NCBI RefSeq assembly: GCF_036099295.1
Contig: NZ_CP107976.1
Coordinates: 2,542,001 to 2,606,000 of the forward strand
Direction of reading: 5' to 3'
Origin: Streptomyces sp. NBC_00358
GTDB lineage: Bacteria; Actinomycetota; Actinomycetes; Streptomycetales; Streptomycetaceae
Length of the DNA stretch: 64,000 nucleotides
Within the stretch, counting starts at the first letter, position 1. The number at the start of each line of letters is the position of its first letter. Of this stretch, positions 25,010 to 34,311 are shown one piece after another. The position numbers were made by a program, and so were the translations under genes. The notes under the pieces are model-generated. The model had not been told where the DNA came from. It ran no database searches and saw only the letters and a program-made list of their open reading frames with translations.

Positions 25010-27268
25010 TCAGTTCCTAACGTGCTGCTGGTGAGCGGTGTCCGGTGCGTTCCGGCGCCCGGATGCCTGCTGTCTGCGCTGTTCCTGGAGCTGCTGGCGG
25101 ACGAGTTCCAGGGAGCGGGTGACCGCGCCGACCTCGTCGTGGTTGCGCGGGAACAGGACGGTCTTGCGGTCCCCGTCGGCCAGTGCCTCGGCCTGTCCGG
25201 CCAGGGCGCGCAGCGGCCGGGCCACCACGATGTGCATCCAGCCGAGGCAGGCGACCGCGGCCGCGGCGCCCAGCAGTCCGGCGAGCACGGTGCGGTGCTG
25301 GATGTCGTACTCGGGAATGGCGAGCCGGTCCGCGGGCTGCCAGCTCACGACGGTCCAGCCGAGCTTCTTGGCCGCGCCCCCTCCCGCGAAGGGGGCCGCG
25401 GCGGCGATCTGCACCCCGCCGTCGCGGTAGAGGACACCGGCGGCGTGCGCGGACTTGCCGACCTTCTGTCCGGCCGCGGAGGCCAGGTCCTTCAGCCGGT
25501 CGTCGGGCAGCGACTGGAAGGCGAGGTAGCCGGTGTTGCCCGCGATGATCTTGCCCTGGTCGTCGACGAGGCGTACGACGCCGAGGCCCGGCCTCTTGAG
25601 CACCGAGTTGAGGAAGTCGATCCGGAACTCGCCCACCAGTGCCGATCCGTCGCGGCCGGGGATCTCGGCGGTGCCGACCACGAGGGGCTTCTTGCCGCCC
25701 CGGCCGAGCAGCCGGATGGGGTCGGCGGTGGCGGGCTCGGGCCGCGCCTCGCGGGGCTCGTCGCCGACCCGGGCGACCACCTGGCCTGAGGCGTCGACGA
25801 CGTAGAGCGACTGGTAGCGCAGGTGCTGGTCGAGTGTGCGGTCCAGCACCTCGGTCATGTCGGCGGGGGACGTGCGGTCGCCGATCAGCGTGGCCACGGA
25901 CTGGAGGTCGGCCTCACCCTCGTTGAGCGCGCGGCGGATCCGGTCGGTGAGCGTGTCGGTGCGCTCGCGCTGGTCGTTCACGAGCTGCTGCGGTACCACG
26001 ACGGTGCCGTCGGCCCGGTTGAGGACGAGCAGCAGCGGGGCCGACCAGGAGAGCAGCAGGACCGCGCAGACGGAGAGGAGCCCGCGGGTGCCGATGCGGC
26101 GCGGACCGCGCGGCCGGGCCGCGGACCGCTGCTCGGCGGGTTCGCCGAGCAGTTGGCCGCGCAGGCGCTCCAGCGCCGTACCGATCCGGCGGGCCTCGCC
26201 GTAGCCGGGGACGTTCACCGGGCGCGTCAGGTCACCGCGGGTGAGGCGGCGCGACTCCAGGAAGAGCCGGATGAGCGGCCGCTGCACGGTGCCGAGCAGG
26301 ACGGCGACGGCGATGCCGCCGATGACCAGCAAGGCGCAGGCCGCCATCAGTCCGAAGACGGGTGAGGTGGATCGGGTGGGGTCCTCGGCGACCTTCACCA
26401 TGGCGACCACGCTGAGGCCGAGGGCGGTCGCCGTGGTGGTCTCGCCGGGCTGTTGCGAGGCGAGCGTGGCGTATCCGGCGACGGACCGGTCGGAGAGGAA
26501 GGTGCCGCCGAGCAGGCTGCCGCTGACACCCGGGTAGCCGCCGGAGCCGGGTTCCTTGCTGCTGAGCGGGTTGTCGCCGGCCTTGGCCGCAGCGTTCTTC
26601 GCGAAGGACCTGAGCTGTTTGTTGGACGCGGCGACCTCCTTGCGCTGGAGGTCGGTCAGAACCTGCTCGGGCTCGGGGATGCCGTCGCTGCTGAGGATCG
26701 TCCCGGAGCGGTCCACAACCGCGATGGCGCGGAACCGGCCGAGGCTGATGCCGGGGAACTTGAGGCTGTTGGAGGCGACGAGCAGTAGCTGGGGCCTGCC
26801 CGGCCAGGACAGCAGCGCGAAGGACAGCAGCCGGACCTCGCCGTTCTCCAGGCGCACCATGCGGGGCGCGAGACCGCCCTCGTCACTGAGCGCGGACCGG
26901 TCGAGGGAGGTCAGCGGGACGGTCTCGCCGCGGGTCGCGACGAGCTTGCCCGACCGGATCTCGATGACCGCCGTACCCATCCACTTCTGGTACGTGTTGC
27001 CCAGTTTGTCGAGCACGGTGTCGCCGGAGACCGGCGCGCCCGCGCTGAACAGGGCGGCGGAGCGGTCGAGGTCGGTCACCGACTCGTCGATGGAGGCGCG
27101 CAGGGCGATGGCGCCGTCCTCCGCGAAGTGCTGCTGGGAGGTCTGGACGGCCTTGGGCAGCGCGGTGTCGCCGGCCGGGCCGAGTACGAGCGCCGCGACC
27201 GCGGCGAGGGAGAGGAGGAGCACCGAGAGGACCGCTATCGGCGGTCGTATGCCGCCAAGCAGCGACAT
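25010..27268 (-). CDS. Double-sensor HAMP membrane protein without output domain
   Basis: 752 aa from ATG 27268, which places the first membrane helix at residues 6-30; a GTG 42 codons upstream would add a basic stretch without a ribosome site. The layout repeats twice: helix, about 280-residue extracellular cache-like sensor, helix, HAMP. The HAMP linkers are at RRLTRGDLTRPVNVPGYGEA and QAEALADGDRKTVLFPRN. The protein then ends in a Gln/Arg-rich tail, with no kinase, cyclase or methyl-accepting part. It is the first gene after a good promoter and is followed directly by pgsB, so it may sense an outside cue and act on the synthase or its assembly. Confidence 0.85.
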   Translation of the reverse strand: MSLLGGIRPPIAVLSVLLLSLAAVAALVLGPAGDTALPKAVQTSQQHFAEDGAIALRASIDESVTDLDRSAALFSAGAPVSGDTVLDKLGNTYQKWMGTAVIEIRSGKLVATRGETVPLTSLDRSALSDEGGLAPRMVRLENGEVRLLSFALLSWPGRPQLLLVASNSLKFPGISLGRFRAIAVVDRSGTILSSDGIPEPEQVLTDLQRKEVAASNKQLRSFAKNAAAKAGDNPLSSKEPGSGGYPGVSGSLLGGTFLSDRSVAGYATLASQQPGETTTATALGLSVVAMVKVAEDPTRSTSPVFGLMAACALLVIGGIAVAVLLGTVQRPLIRLFLESRRLTRGDLTRPVNVPGYGEARRIGTALERLRGQLLGEPAEQRSAARPRGPRRIGTRGLLSVCAVLLLSWSAPLLLVLNRADGTVVVPQQLVNDQRERTDTLTDRIRRALNEGEADLQSVATLIGDRTSPADMTEVLDRTLDQHLRYQSLYVVDASGQVVARVGDEPREARPEPATADPIRLLGRGGKKPLVVGTAEIPGRDGSALVGEFRIDFLNSVLKRPGLGVVRLVDDQGKIIAGNTGYLAFQSLPDDRLKDLASAAGQKVGKSAHAAGVLYRDGGVQIAAAAPFAGGGAAKKLGWTVVSWQPADRLAIPEYDIQHRTVLAGLLGAAAAVACLGWMHIVVARPLRALAGQAEALADGDRKTVLFPRNHDEVGAVTRSLELVRQQLQEQRRQQASGRRNAPDTAHQQHVRN

Positions 27269-27462
27269 ATCAGCTCTGCGGCGAGCACGGTGCTGCCGCG
27301 CCGGGGGCGATGACGCCAACGGACAGGTCCTCTCAAGCGGTTGTACGGGCGGACGAGCGACCTGCTCGCGGTGCGGGTGATGCGGATGCGACACGAAGGC
27401 GCATAAGGGAGAACTGAGTCCCTGCGCGTGTCAGACCGGCGAAGGTAAGAAAAAGTTGCATA

Positions 27463-27491
27463 AATCTAAAGTGATCTAAACAACATCACAA
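27463..27491 (-). promoter_or_regulatory. Promoter of the capsule-type operon
   Basis: Read on the minus strand: -35 TTGTGA (27486-27491), a 17-bp spacer and -10 TAGATT (27463-27468). This is close to the Streptomyces housekeeping consensus. It lies in an unusually AT-rich block (27440-27530). The predicted start near 27456 gives a leader of about 190 nt before the HAMP gene, long enough for RNA-level control. Confidence 0.75.
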
Positions 27492-27620
27492 TTTAGACGG
27501 ACATATTCGTACAGATTCAATGACTTCCGGTTTCGATCGGGCCGGGACCGCTCCGGAGGACCGGGCGAACAGCGGCGCCGGCCCCGGGCCGGGCGCCACC
27601 GGTCCTGGCGTCCGGTGATC

Positions 27621-28847
27621 TCATCCCGGCAGCTCCGTGAGGGGCTTCAGCCCGTCCTTCGCCGCGCCGCGGTTGAGCATGGTGCCCTCGGTCCGCTCGA
27701 AGGCCAGCCGGAGCCGCGACCGCTGCTGGTCGCTCAGGTCGTCGCGCTTGAGCTCGGCCGCCACGTCCACCAGCCGGTAGTCCTCGACCTGGCCCTTCGC
27801 CGGCTCGACCGGCGTGCCGTCCGCGCCGACCTCGGGGTCCGGCGGAATCTCCACGAGGGTCGGCTCGTACCGGGCCTCGACGTCCCACCGGCCGCCGCGC
27901 TCGGTGAAGGTGAACCAGCCGATCACGCCCTCCTCGGTGAGTCCCGTCGGCACGTCGTGGCGCGCGACCTGATTGCCGAGTCCGTACGCGATCCACGTGC
28001 CGTCGACCTTCTCCATCGGCTGCACGACATGCGCGTGGTGCCCGATGACCAGGTCGATCCCGGTCTCCCGGGCCAGCCGTCGGGCGAACGCGAGCTGCGG
28101 GGTCGACGGGTTCGGGTGGTGCTCACGGCCCCAGTGGATGGAGAGGATCACGACGTCGGCGCCGGCCGCGCGGGCCCGCTTCTCGGCCGTCCTGATCCGG
28201 CCCAGGTCGTTCTGGTTGACCAGCCACGGCTTGTCCTTGGGCACCTCATGGGCGTTGAAGCCGAAGGCGAAGGAGATCTGCGCGACCTTCACGCCCTTGA
28301 CGTCGATGATCAGCGGGGTGAGCGCGTCCTTCTCGGTCCGGAAGGAGCCGGTGTGTTCGAGGCCCACGGAGTCCAGCGTGTCGAGAGTGCGTTTCACGCC
28401 CGCGTAGCCGTGGTCGATCGAGTGGTTGGAGGCGGTCGAGCAGGTGTCGTAGCCGACGTCCTTGATGGTCCCGGCTATCTGGGGCGGCACGAGGAAGTTC
28501 GGGTAGCTCTCGAAGGGGCCGTTCGGCTTGCCGATCACCGGCTCCATGTGGCAGATCCCCAGGTCCGCCTTGCTGATCACCGGCTTGACCCCGGCCATGA
28601 GCGGACCGAAGTCCAGGCCGTCGGCACCCTCGCCGGTCTTCCCGGCGTCCGCCCTCGCCTGGTCGATCAGCTGAGGATGGATCAGGATGTCGCCGGCCGC
28701 GGCCACCGTGAACGAACGTCCGCCCGCCCCGGACGCCGAACCGGAGTCACCGCCGCCTCCGACGAGACCGCATCCCGCCAGAACGGCGACGAGAGCGACG
28801 GAGGTCAGGAGGGTGGGCAAGGTGCGGCGGCTAGGACGTCTGGTCAC
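27621..28847 (-). CDS. capA: CapA-family lipoprotein (PGA capsule metallophosphatase-like)
   Basis: 408 aa from GTG 28847, giving a basic N-terminus, a hydrophobic stretch and lipobox LAGC. The PGA_cap fold motifs are in order: AAGDILIHPQLIDQA, CHMEPVIGKPNG, STASNHSIDHGYAG, LSIHWGREHHPNPS and VIGHHAHVVQPME. In Bacillus, PgsA/CapA works with PgsB and PgsC in polymer synthesis and transport. Here it is upstream of, and separated by a 352-bp promoter region from, the rest of the operon. Only 21 bp part its start from a divergent gene. Role by family and context. Confidence 0.9.
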   Translation of the reverse strand: MTRRPSRRTLPTLLTSVALVAVLAGCGLVGGGGDSGSASGAGGRSFTVAAAGDILIHPQLIDQARADAGKTGEGADGLDFGPLMAGVKPVISKADLGICHMEPVIGKPNGPFESYPNFLVPPQIAGTIKDVGYDTCSTASNHSIDHGYAGVKRTLDTLDSVGLEHTGSFRTEKDALTPLIIDVKGVKVAQISFAFGFNAHEVPKDKPWLVNQNDLGRIRTAEKRARAAGADVVILSIHWGREHHPNPSTPQLAFARRLARETGIDLVIGHHAHVVQPMEKVDGTWIAYGLGNQVARHDVPTGLTEEGVIGWFTFTERGGRWDVEARYEPTLVEIPPDPEVGADGTPVEPAKGQVEDYRLVDVAAELKRDDLSDQQRSRLRLAFERTEGTMLNRGAAKDGLKPLTELPG

Positions 28848-28868
28848 CAGAGATATCTTGATACAACC

Positions 28869-29849
28869 ATGAGGGCAAACAGCTCCAGAACGATAACGAT
28901 CGCAACACTTCTCTTGCTCCTCACCGCGCTCGCCGGATGGGGAACGATCGCCGTGCGCGGCACCCACGGCACCGGCGGGGACGCGGTGGGCGACCACCGC
29001 GGGGACGGTCCACCGTCCGCCGACCTGGCCCGCGCCGTCGCGGCCTACACCGCCCGCTTCTCGCCGGACGGCGGCTTCCGGCCGCCCTCCCGCACCGAGC
29101 GCCAGACCGTCGCCGACGGGGTGGGACTCCTCCTCGACCATCGCCGCGAGCAGGCAGAACAGCGACTCGCCGAAGTCGACTTCACCGTACGCACACTGGT
29201 CGACAGCGGCACCGGCCGCCGATTCGCCGAGGTGTACGACCGTGTCGACCAGGGGCCCGCGCCGCGCGGCTGGGGCCGCGTCTTCGTCGACCTCGACCAC
29301 CCCGTCCGATGGTCGGTACAGGTGCCTCATCCGGTCGCGGACGAGAACACGGAACTGCTGGGGGTACGGGTCCTGAAAGGCGCCCCCGGAGGTCTCTTGA
29401 TCATTGCCGGAGCACATCGCAAATCCGGTGAAGGGAACGCCGCGGACGTGGCGCACCGCCGGGACACGGTGTTCCACGCGGTCTGCGCGGAACTCGTCAG
29501 ACGCCGTGTCGCGGGCATCCAACTGCACGGCTTCGCCCAGGATTCCGCCCCTCGCTACGACGTGATCGCCTCGGCCGGCGCCGGAACGGCCGGCCGCCCC
29601 GCGGGCCGCCGGCTCGCCGACGCGCTCCGGGCGAGGGACTTCGCCGTGTGCCGGGCCTGGGCGCGCACCTGCCCGCTCTCCGGGCGGGACAACGAGCAGG
29701 GGCGGGCGGCCGCCGCCGCCGACGGGATTCCTTTCCTGCACGTGGAGTTCGCCCCGGGGCCCCGGGCGGACTCCCCACGGGCGGCCCGGGTGGCCGAGGC
29801 CGTGTCCGTCGTGACGCGGCGCTGGGCCGAGGGCGTTCTGGCAGGGTGA
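28869..29849 (+). CDS. Secreted hydrolase-like protein divergent from capA
   Basis: 326 aa with an N-terminal signal anchor (8-26). I do not recognise a named family with certainty. The pattern VQVPHPVADENTELLGV, then IIAGAHRKSGEGNAADVAHR, then GIQLHGFAQD, and finally FLHVEFAPGPRAD gives spaced His and Glu residues as in zinc-dependent N-formylglutamate amidohydrolase or phage PGA-hydrolase (PghP-like) folds. The arrangement beside capA would suit a polymer-cutting or polymer-releasing enzyme. Both claims are inference. The gene is followed after 4 bp by a NYN-domain gene. Confidence 0.7.
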   Translation: MRANSSRTITIATLLLLLTALAGWGTIAVRGTHGTGGDAVGDHRGDGPPSADLARAVAAYTARFSPDGGFRPPSRTERQTVADGVGLLLDHRREQAEQRLAEVDFTVRTLVDSGTGRRFAEVYDRVDQGPAPRGWGRVFVDLDHPVRWSVQVPHPVADENTELLGVRVLKGAPGGLLIIAGAHRKSGEGNAADVAHRRDTVFHAVCAELVRRRVAGIQLHGFAQDSAPRYDVIASAGAGTAGRPAGRRLADALRARDFAVCRAWARTCPLSGRDNEQGRAAAAADGIPFLHVEFAPGPRADSPRAARVAEAVSVVTRRWAEGVLAG

Positions 29850-29853
29850 GGGC

Positions 29854-30228
29854 ATGACGACTCTGCTCATCGTGGACGGCGCCAATGTGGTGGGTTCCGT
29901 GCCGGACGGCTGGTGGCGGGACCGTCGCGCTGCCGCCGAGCGGCTCAGGGAACGGCTGGCGGACTTCGCCGTGCGGGGCCTGCCGGGGCACCCGGGCCCG
30001 CTGGAGATCGTCCTGGTGGTGGAGGGCGCCGCGCGCGGGGTGGAGTCCGTCCCCGGGGTCCGGGTCGACGAGGCTCCGGGCAGCGGTGACGACCGCATGG
30101 TGGAACTGGTGGCCGAGGCGCCGGACCGCGCCTGTCTGGTCGTCACGGCCGACCGCGAACTCCGGCGCCGGGTGGGTGAACTGGGCGCAGAGGTCACGGG
30201 CCCGCGAACGGTACGCCCTCTCCCCTGA
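29854..30228 (+). CDS. NYN/PIN-like nuclease domain protein
   Basis: 124 aa. The N-terminal LLIVDGANVVGSVPDGWW with its leading Asp, the central VLVVEGAARGV and the C-terminal LVVTADRELRRRVGELGAEV are the acidic strand ends of a NYN (Nedd4-BP1/YacP-like) PIN-fold RNase. It is a single-domain cytosolic protein, complete for the family. It begins 4 bp after the secreted hydrolase gene, so the two are co-expressed, although a shared function is not obvious. The RNA target is unknown. Confidence 0.8.
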   Translation: MTTLLIVDGANVVGSVPDGWWRDRRAAAERLRERLADFAVRGLPGHPGPLEIVLVVEGAARGVESVPGVRVDEAPGSGDDRMVELVAEAPDRACLVVTADRELRRRVGELGAEVTGPRTVRPLP

Positions 30229-30462
30229 CCGCGGGTCCGGGTGCCGCTCCGCCCCGACCGCCGGTCCGCGCGGACGGCGCCACCGTTCCTCGGCCGTCGG
30301 CCCCTCGTCGTCGCCTTCCCTGGGCCTGCCTCTCGTGCGGCCCGGCGGTCCCCCGCCCGTACCTCACGGGCCTCGTCGGCTCCGCCGGCCGGGTGGGGAC
30401 GCGGCGAGGCCCCGTCGCCGCCGCCGGAGCGGGACGTACGGGGCCCGAGAGCGGAGCGGGCG

Positions 30463-31986
30463 TCAGCCCGCCGTGCCGCCGGGCGGGTTGCGGAGTTCGC
30501 CGCCCGGCGTCTCCTGGTTCCGGGCGAGGCGGCTGTGCGTGTGGCCGTAGAGGAAGTAGACGCCGATGCCGATCACCATCCAGATGGCGAACCGCAGCCA
30601 GGTCTCCGCGGGCAGGTTCAGCATCAGCCACAACGTCGCGAGCACCGACAGGATCGGCACCCACGGCACCAGCGGGGTGCGGAAGGCGCGTGGCAGGTCG
30701 GGGCGGGTGTGGCGGAGGATGACGACGCCGATGGCGACCACGATGAAGGCGAAGAGCGTGCCGATGTTGACCAGTTCGGCCAGCTCGCTGAGGCTGGTGA
30801 AGCCCGCGAGGATCGCGATGATCCCACCGAGCAGGATCGTCGGCCGGTGCGGGGTGCGGAACCTCGGGTGGACCCGGGAGAAGAACCGCGGCAGCAGTCC
30901 GTCGCGGCTCATCGCGAAGAAGACCCGGGTCTGGCCGAGCAGCAGGATCATGCAGACGGTGGTCAGTCCGATGGCCGCGCCGAAGCTGATCACGCCCGCG
31001 TACCAGGGGTGCCCGGTGGCCTTGAACGCGTCGGCGAGCGGGGCGTCCACGGACAGCTTGGTGTAGTTCTGCATGCCCGTGACCACGATCGACACGAGGA
31101 CGTAGAGCGTGGTGCAGATGACGAGCGAGCCGAGGATGCCGCGCGGCATGTCGCGCTGCGGGTTCTTCGTCTCCTCGGCGGCGGTCGCGACCACGTCGAA
31201 GCCGATGAAGGCGAAGAACACCACGGAGGCCGCGGTGAAGATGCCCATCACGCCGAAGTTGGTCGGCGCCCAGCCGAACATGAGCTGGATCAGCGGTGAC
31301 TTGATGCCGCTGCCCGCCTCCACGTTCTGCGCCGGGGGGATGAACGGCTTGTAGTTCTTGCCCTCGATGAAGAAGGCGCCCGCGATGATCACGATCAGCA
31401 CGACGGTGACCTTGATCGCGACGACCAGCGTGGTGATGCGGGCCGAGAGCTTCACACCGATGACGAGGATGGCGGTGAGCACCAGCACCAGCGCGGCGGC
31501 CAGGATGTCGAAGCCGAAGCCGTGGGCCCCGTCGCGTCCGCTGAGCGACTCGGGCATGTGCCAGCCCGCGTTGTCCATCAGCGAGCGCACGTAGCCCGAC
31601 CAGCCGACGGCCACCACCGCCGTGCCGAGCGCGAACTCCAGGACCAGGTCCCAGCCGATGATCCAGGCGGGCAGCTCGCCGAGCGAGGCGTAGGAGAACG
31701 TGTACGCGGACCCCGCGACCGGGACCGTGGAGGCGAACTCCGCGTAGCACAGGGCCGCCAGCGCGCAGGCGACACCCGCGGCCACGAAGGCCAGCGAGAC
31801 CCCCGGCCCGGCGTTCTCCTTGGCCACTTTGCCGGTGAGGACGAAGATGCCGGTGCCGATGATGACACCGACACCGAACACGGTGAGGTCCAGAGCGGAC
31901 AGCGTCTTCTTGAGCGCGTGCTCCGGCTCCTCAGTGTCCAAGATCGATTGTTCGACCTTCTTCGTCCTGAAGAGGGTGTTGCTCAC
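30463..31986 (-). CDS. APC-family amino acid permease (cationic amino acid transporter-like)
   Basis: 507 aa from GTG 31986, with GGGAGG seven bases upstream. About 12 to 14 membrane helices are present. The first carries FGVGVIIGTGIFVLTG, and the next region has CYAEFASTVPVAGSAYTF, both characteristic of the CAT/YfnA-type branch of the APC superfamily. It imports amino acids with protons. It lies downstream of dxs but has a terminator before it, so it probably has its own promoter. The substrate is not deducible. Confidence 0.9.
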   Translation of the reverse strand: MSNTLFRTKKVEQSILDTEEPEHALKKTLSALDLTVFGVGVIIGTGIFVLTGKVAKENAGPGVSLAFVAAGVACALAALCYAEFASTVPVAGSAYTFSYASLGELPAWIIGWDLVLEFALGTAVVAVGWSGYVRSLMDNAGWHMPESLSGRDGAHGFGFDILAAALVLVLTAILVIGVKLSARITTLVVAIKVTVVLIVIIAGAFFIEGKNYKPFIPPAQNVEAGSGIKSPLIQLMFGWAPTNFGVMGIFTAASVVFFAFIGFDVVATAAEETKNPQRDMPRGILGSLVICTTLYVLVSIVVTGMQNYTKLSVDAPLADAFKATGHPWYAGVISFGAAIGLTTVCMILLLGQTRVFFAMSRDGLLPRFFSRVHPRFRTPHRPTILLGGIIAILAGFTSLSELAELVNIGTLFAFIVVAIGVVILRHTRPDLPRAFRTPLVPWVPILSVLATLWLMLNLPAETWLRFAIWMVIGIGVYFLYGHTHSRLARNQETPGGELRNPPGGTAG

Positions 31987-32072
31987 GGACGTACCTCCCA
32001 CGCTTGTCGTCCTCGACATGATCGAGAGGGCGGGTAGCACGTGTTCCCCGACGCGGACCGGTTCACGCGGAC

Positions 32073-32113
32073 GGGCCGGTTTCACCACCCGTACAGGGTG
32101 CTGAAACCGGCCC
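32073..32113 (-). terminator. Terminator after dxs
   Basis: Stem GGGCCGGTTTCA / TGAAACCGGCCC (12 bp), one C-C mismatch, then CACCC/GGGTG with a GTACA loop. It is placed 40 bp after the dxs stop. Confidence 0.85.
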
Positions 32114-32153
32114 ATCGGCCCTGCGTGTCCGTCTCGGTCGAGGCGTGTCCGTC

Positions 32154-34085
32154 TCAGTCGCGCGCGGGCTCCACCGCGTCCATGGCCTGGGCCGTGGTGC
32201 GCTCGTACCGGCCGTCGAGCTTGGCGACGAGGCCGGTGACCTGCCGGGCGATGTCCGGCGCGGTCAGGCCGATCTCCGCCATGACCTCGGCGCGGGAGGC
32301 GTGGTCGAGGAAGCGCGGCGGGATGCCGAAGTCGCGCAGCGGGACGTCGACGCCCGCGTCGCGCAGCGCCTGCGCGACCGCGGAGCCGACACCGCCGACC
32401 CGGGAGTTGTCCTCGACGGTGACGACCACGCGGTGCTGCTCGGCGAGCGGGGCCATGGCCTCGTCGACCGGCTTGACCCAGCGCGGGTCGACGACCGTGG
32501 TGGAGATGCCCTGCCGGTCCAGGAGGGCGGCGATCTCCAGGCACATCGGGGCGAGCGCGCCGACGGAGACCAGCAGCACGTCGGGCGCGTCGGTGCCGGG
32601 CGCCCGCAGGACGTCCATGCCGCCGATCCGGCCCACGGCGGGGACGGCCGGGCCGACCGCGCCCTTGGAGAAGCGCACCACGGTGGGCGCGTCCTTCACC
32701 TCGACGGCCTCGCGCAACTGGGCGCGGACCTGGTCGGCGTCGCGGGGCGCGGCGAGCCTGAGGCCGGGGACGACCTGGAGGATCGACATGTCCCACATGC
32801 CGTTGTGCGAGGCGCCGTCGGTGCCGGTGACGCCCGCCCGGTCCAGCACGAAGGTGACACCGCACTTGTGCAGGGCCACGTCCATCAGGACCTGGTCGAA
32901 GGCGCGGTTGAGGAAGGTCGCGTAGACGGCGAAGACGGGGTGCAGTCCGCCTGTGGCGAGGCCCGCCGCGGAGACGGCGGCGTGCTGCTCGGCGATGCCG
33001 ACGTCGTACACCCGTTTGGGGAATGCCTTGGCGAAGCGGTCGAGGCCGACCGGTTGGAGCATCGCGGCGGTGATCGCGACGATGTCCTCGCGCTCCTTGC
33101 CGAGCTCGACCATCTCCTCGCCGAAGACGGAGGTCCAGTCGGCGCCGGAGGAGGCGATCGGCAGGCCCGTGTCGGGGTGGATCTTGCCGACGGCGTGGAA
33201 GCGGTCCGCCTCGTCCTGGAGGGCGGGCTGGTAGCCGCGGCCCTTCTCGGTGAGGCAGTGCACGATGACCGGGCCGCCGAAGCGCTTGGCGCGGGCCAGG
33301 GCCGACTCCAGGGCCTCGATGTCGTGGCCGTCGATCGGGCCGACGTACTTCAGGCCGAGGTCCTCGAACATGCCCTGCGGGGCGATGAAGTCCTTGAGGC
33401 CCTTCTTGGCGCCGTGCAGGGTCTCGTAGAGGGGCTTGCCGACGACCGGCGTGCGCTCCAGGAGGTCCTTGCCCCGGGCCAGGAAGCGCTCGTAGCCGTC
33501 GGTGGTGCGCAGGGTCGCCAGATGGTTCGCGAGACCGCCGATGGTCGGCGCGTACGAACGCTCGTTGTCGTTGACGACGATGATCAGCGGGCGGTCCTTG
33601 GCGTCGGCGATGTTGTTCAGCGCCTCCCAGGCCATACCGCCGGTGAGAGCGCCGTCACCGATGACGGCGACCACGTGGTCGTTCCGGCCGAGAACCTCGT
33701 TGGCCTTGGACAGACCGTCGGCCCAGCCGAGGACCGTGGAGGCGTGCGAGTTCTCGATGACGTCGTGCTCGGACTCGGCCTGTGAGGGGTAGCCGGACAG
33801 GCCGCCCTTCATCTTCAGCCGGGAGAAGTCCTGGCGGCCGGTGAGCAGCTTGTGGACGTAGGACTGGTGGCCCGTGTCCCACAGCACCCTGTCCTTCGGT
33901 GACTCGAAGACGCGGTGCAGGGCGATGGTCAGCTCCACGACACCGAGATTGGGGCCGAGATGGCCGCCGGTCTTGGAGACCGCGTCGACGAGGAAGGTCC
34001 TGATCTCGCCGGCCAGCTGGTCCAGCTGCTCCAGGCTGAGCCGGTCCAGATCGCGCGGTCCCCTGATGCGGGTCAGCAGCGGCAC
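32154..34085 (-). CDS. dxs: 1-deoxy-D-xylulose-5-phosphate synthase
   Basis: 643 aa from GTG 34085, with AAGGAGG six bases upstream. It condenses pyruvate and glyceraldehyde 3-phosphate in the first step of the MEP isoprenoid pathway, using thiamine diphosphate. Key parts are [12 protein letters not shown], the ThDP/Mg motif [16 protein letters not shown] ending in VVNDN, catalytic Glu in [18 protein letters not shown] and the transketolase C-terminal domain. The open frame runs 58 codons further upstream but without start signals. It stands alone between the xyl operon terminator and its own terminator. Confidence 0.96.
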   Translation of the reverse strand: MPLLTRIRGPRDLDRLSLEQLDQLAGEIRTFLVDAVSKTGGHLGPNLGVVELTIALHRVFESPKDRVLWDTGHQSYVHKLLTGRQDFSRLKMKGGLSGYPSQAESEHDVIENSHASTVLGWADGLSKANEVLGRNDHVVAVIGDGALTGGMAWEALNNIADAKDRPLIIVVNDNERSYAPTIGGLANHLATLRTTDGYERFLARGKDLLERTPVVGKPLYETLHGAKKGLKDFIAPQGMFEDLGLKYVGPIDGHDIEALESALARAKRFGGPVIVHCLTEKGRGYQPALQDEADRFHAVGKIHPDTGLPIASSGADWTSVFGEEMVELGKEREDIVAITAAMLQPVGLDRFAKAFPKRVYDVGIAEQHAAVSAAGLATGGLHPVFAVYATFLNRAFDQVLMDVALHKCGVTFVLDRAGVTGTDGASHNGMWDMSILQVVPGLRLAAPRDADQVRAQLREAVEVKDAPTVVRFSKGAVGPAVPAVGRIGGMDVLRAPGTDAPDVLLVSVGALAPMCLEIAALLDRQGISTTVVDPRWVKPVDEAMAPLAEQHRVVVTVEDNSRVGGVGSAVAQALRDAGVDVPLRDFGIPPRFLDHASRAEVMAEIGLTAPDIARQVTGLVAKLDGRYERTTAQAMDAVEPARD

Positions 34086-34226
34086 CCGTGCCTCCTTGCA
34101 GTAGAGCTGTTGCCGGGCTTGGTCGAGTCTAATGTTCCGCCTTTTCGGGCGCGGGCCGGGCCTGGCGATGTACGCCACACGATCGGCCCAACCCGACGGG
34201 AACAAGCGTTCGCGCCCGGACGTGAC

Positions 34227-34258
34227 TGTGCCCGGCGCCGCCGTGGGCGCCGGGCACA
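34227..34258 (-). terminator. Terminator after xylH
   Basis: Perfect 13-bp stem TGTGCCCGGCGCC / GGCGCCGGGCACA with a GCCGTG loop, 53 bp after the xylH stop. It separates the sugar transporter operon from dxs. Confidence 0.85.
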
Positions 34259-34311
34259 AGGTCTTTCACAGGGACGCCGCCGCGATGTGCTGCGGCGTTC
34301 CCCGCTGAGTG

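Noticed and set aside
27269..27462. Riboswitch in the long leader of the capsule-type operon
   Set aside because: I could not recognise a conserved aptamer (for example cyclic di-AMP or cyclic di-GMP) by eye. A covariance-model search would be needed to claim one.
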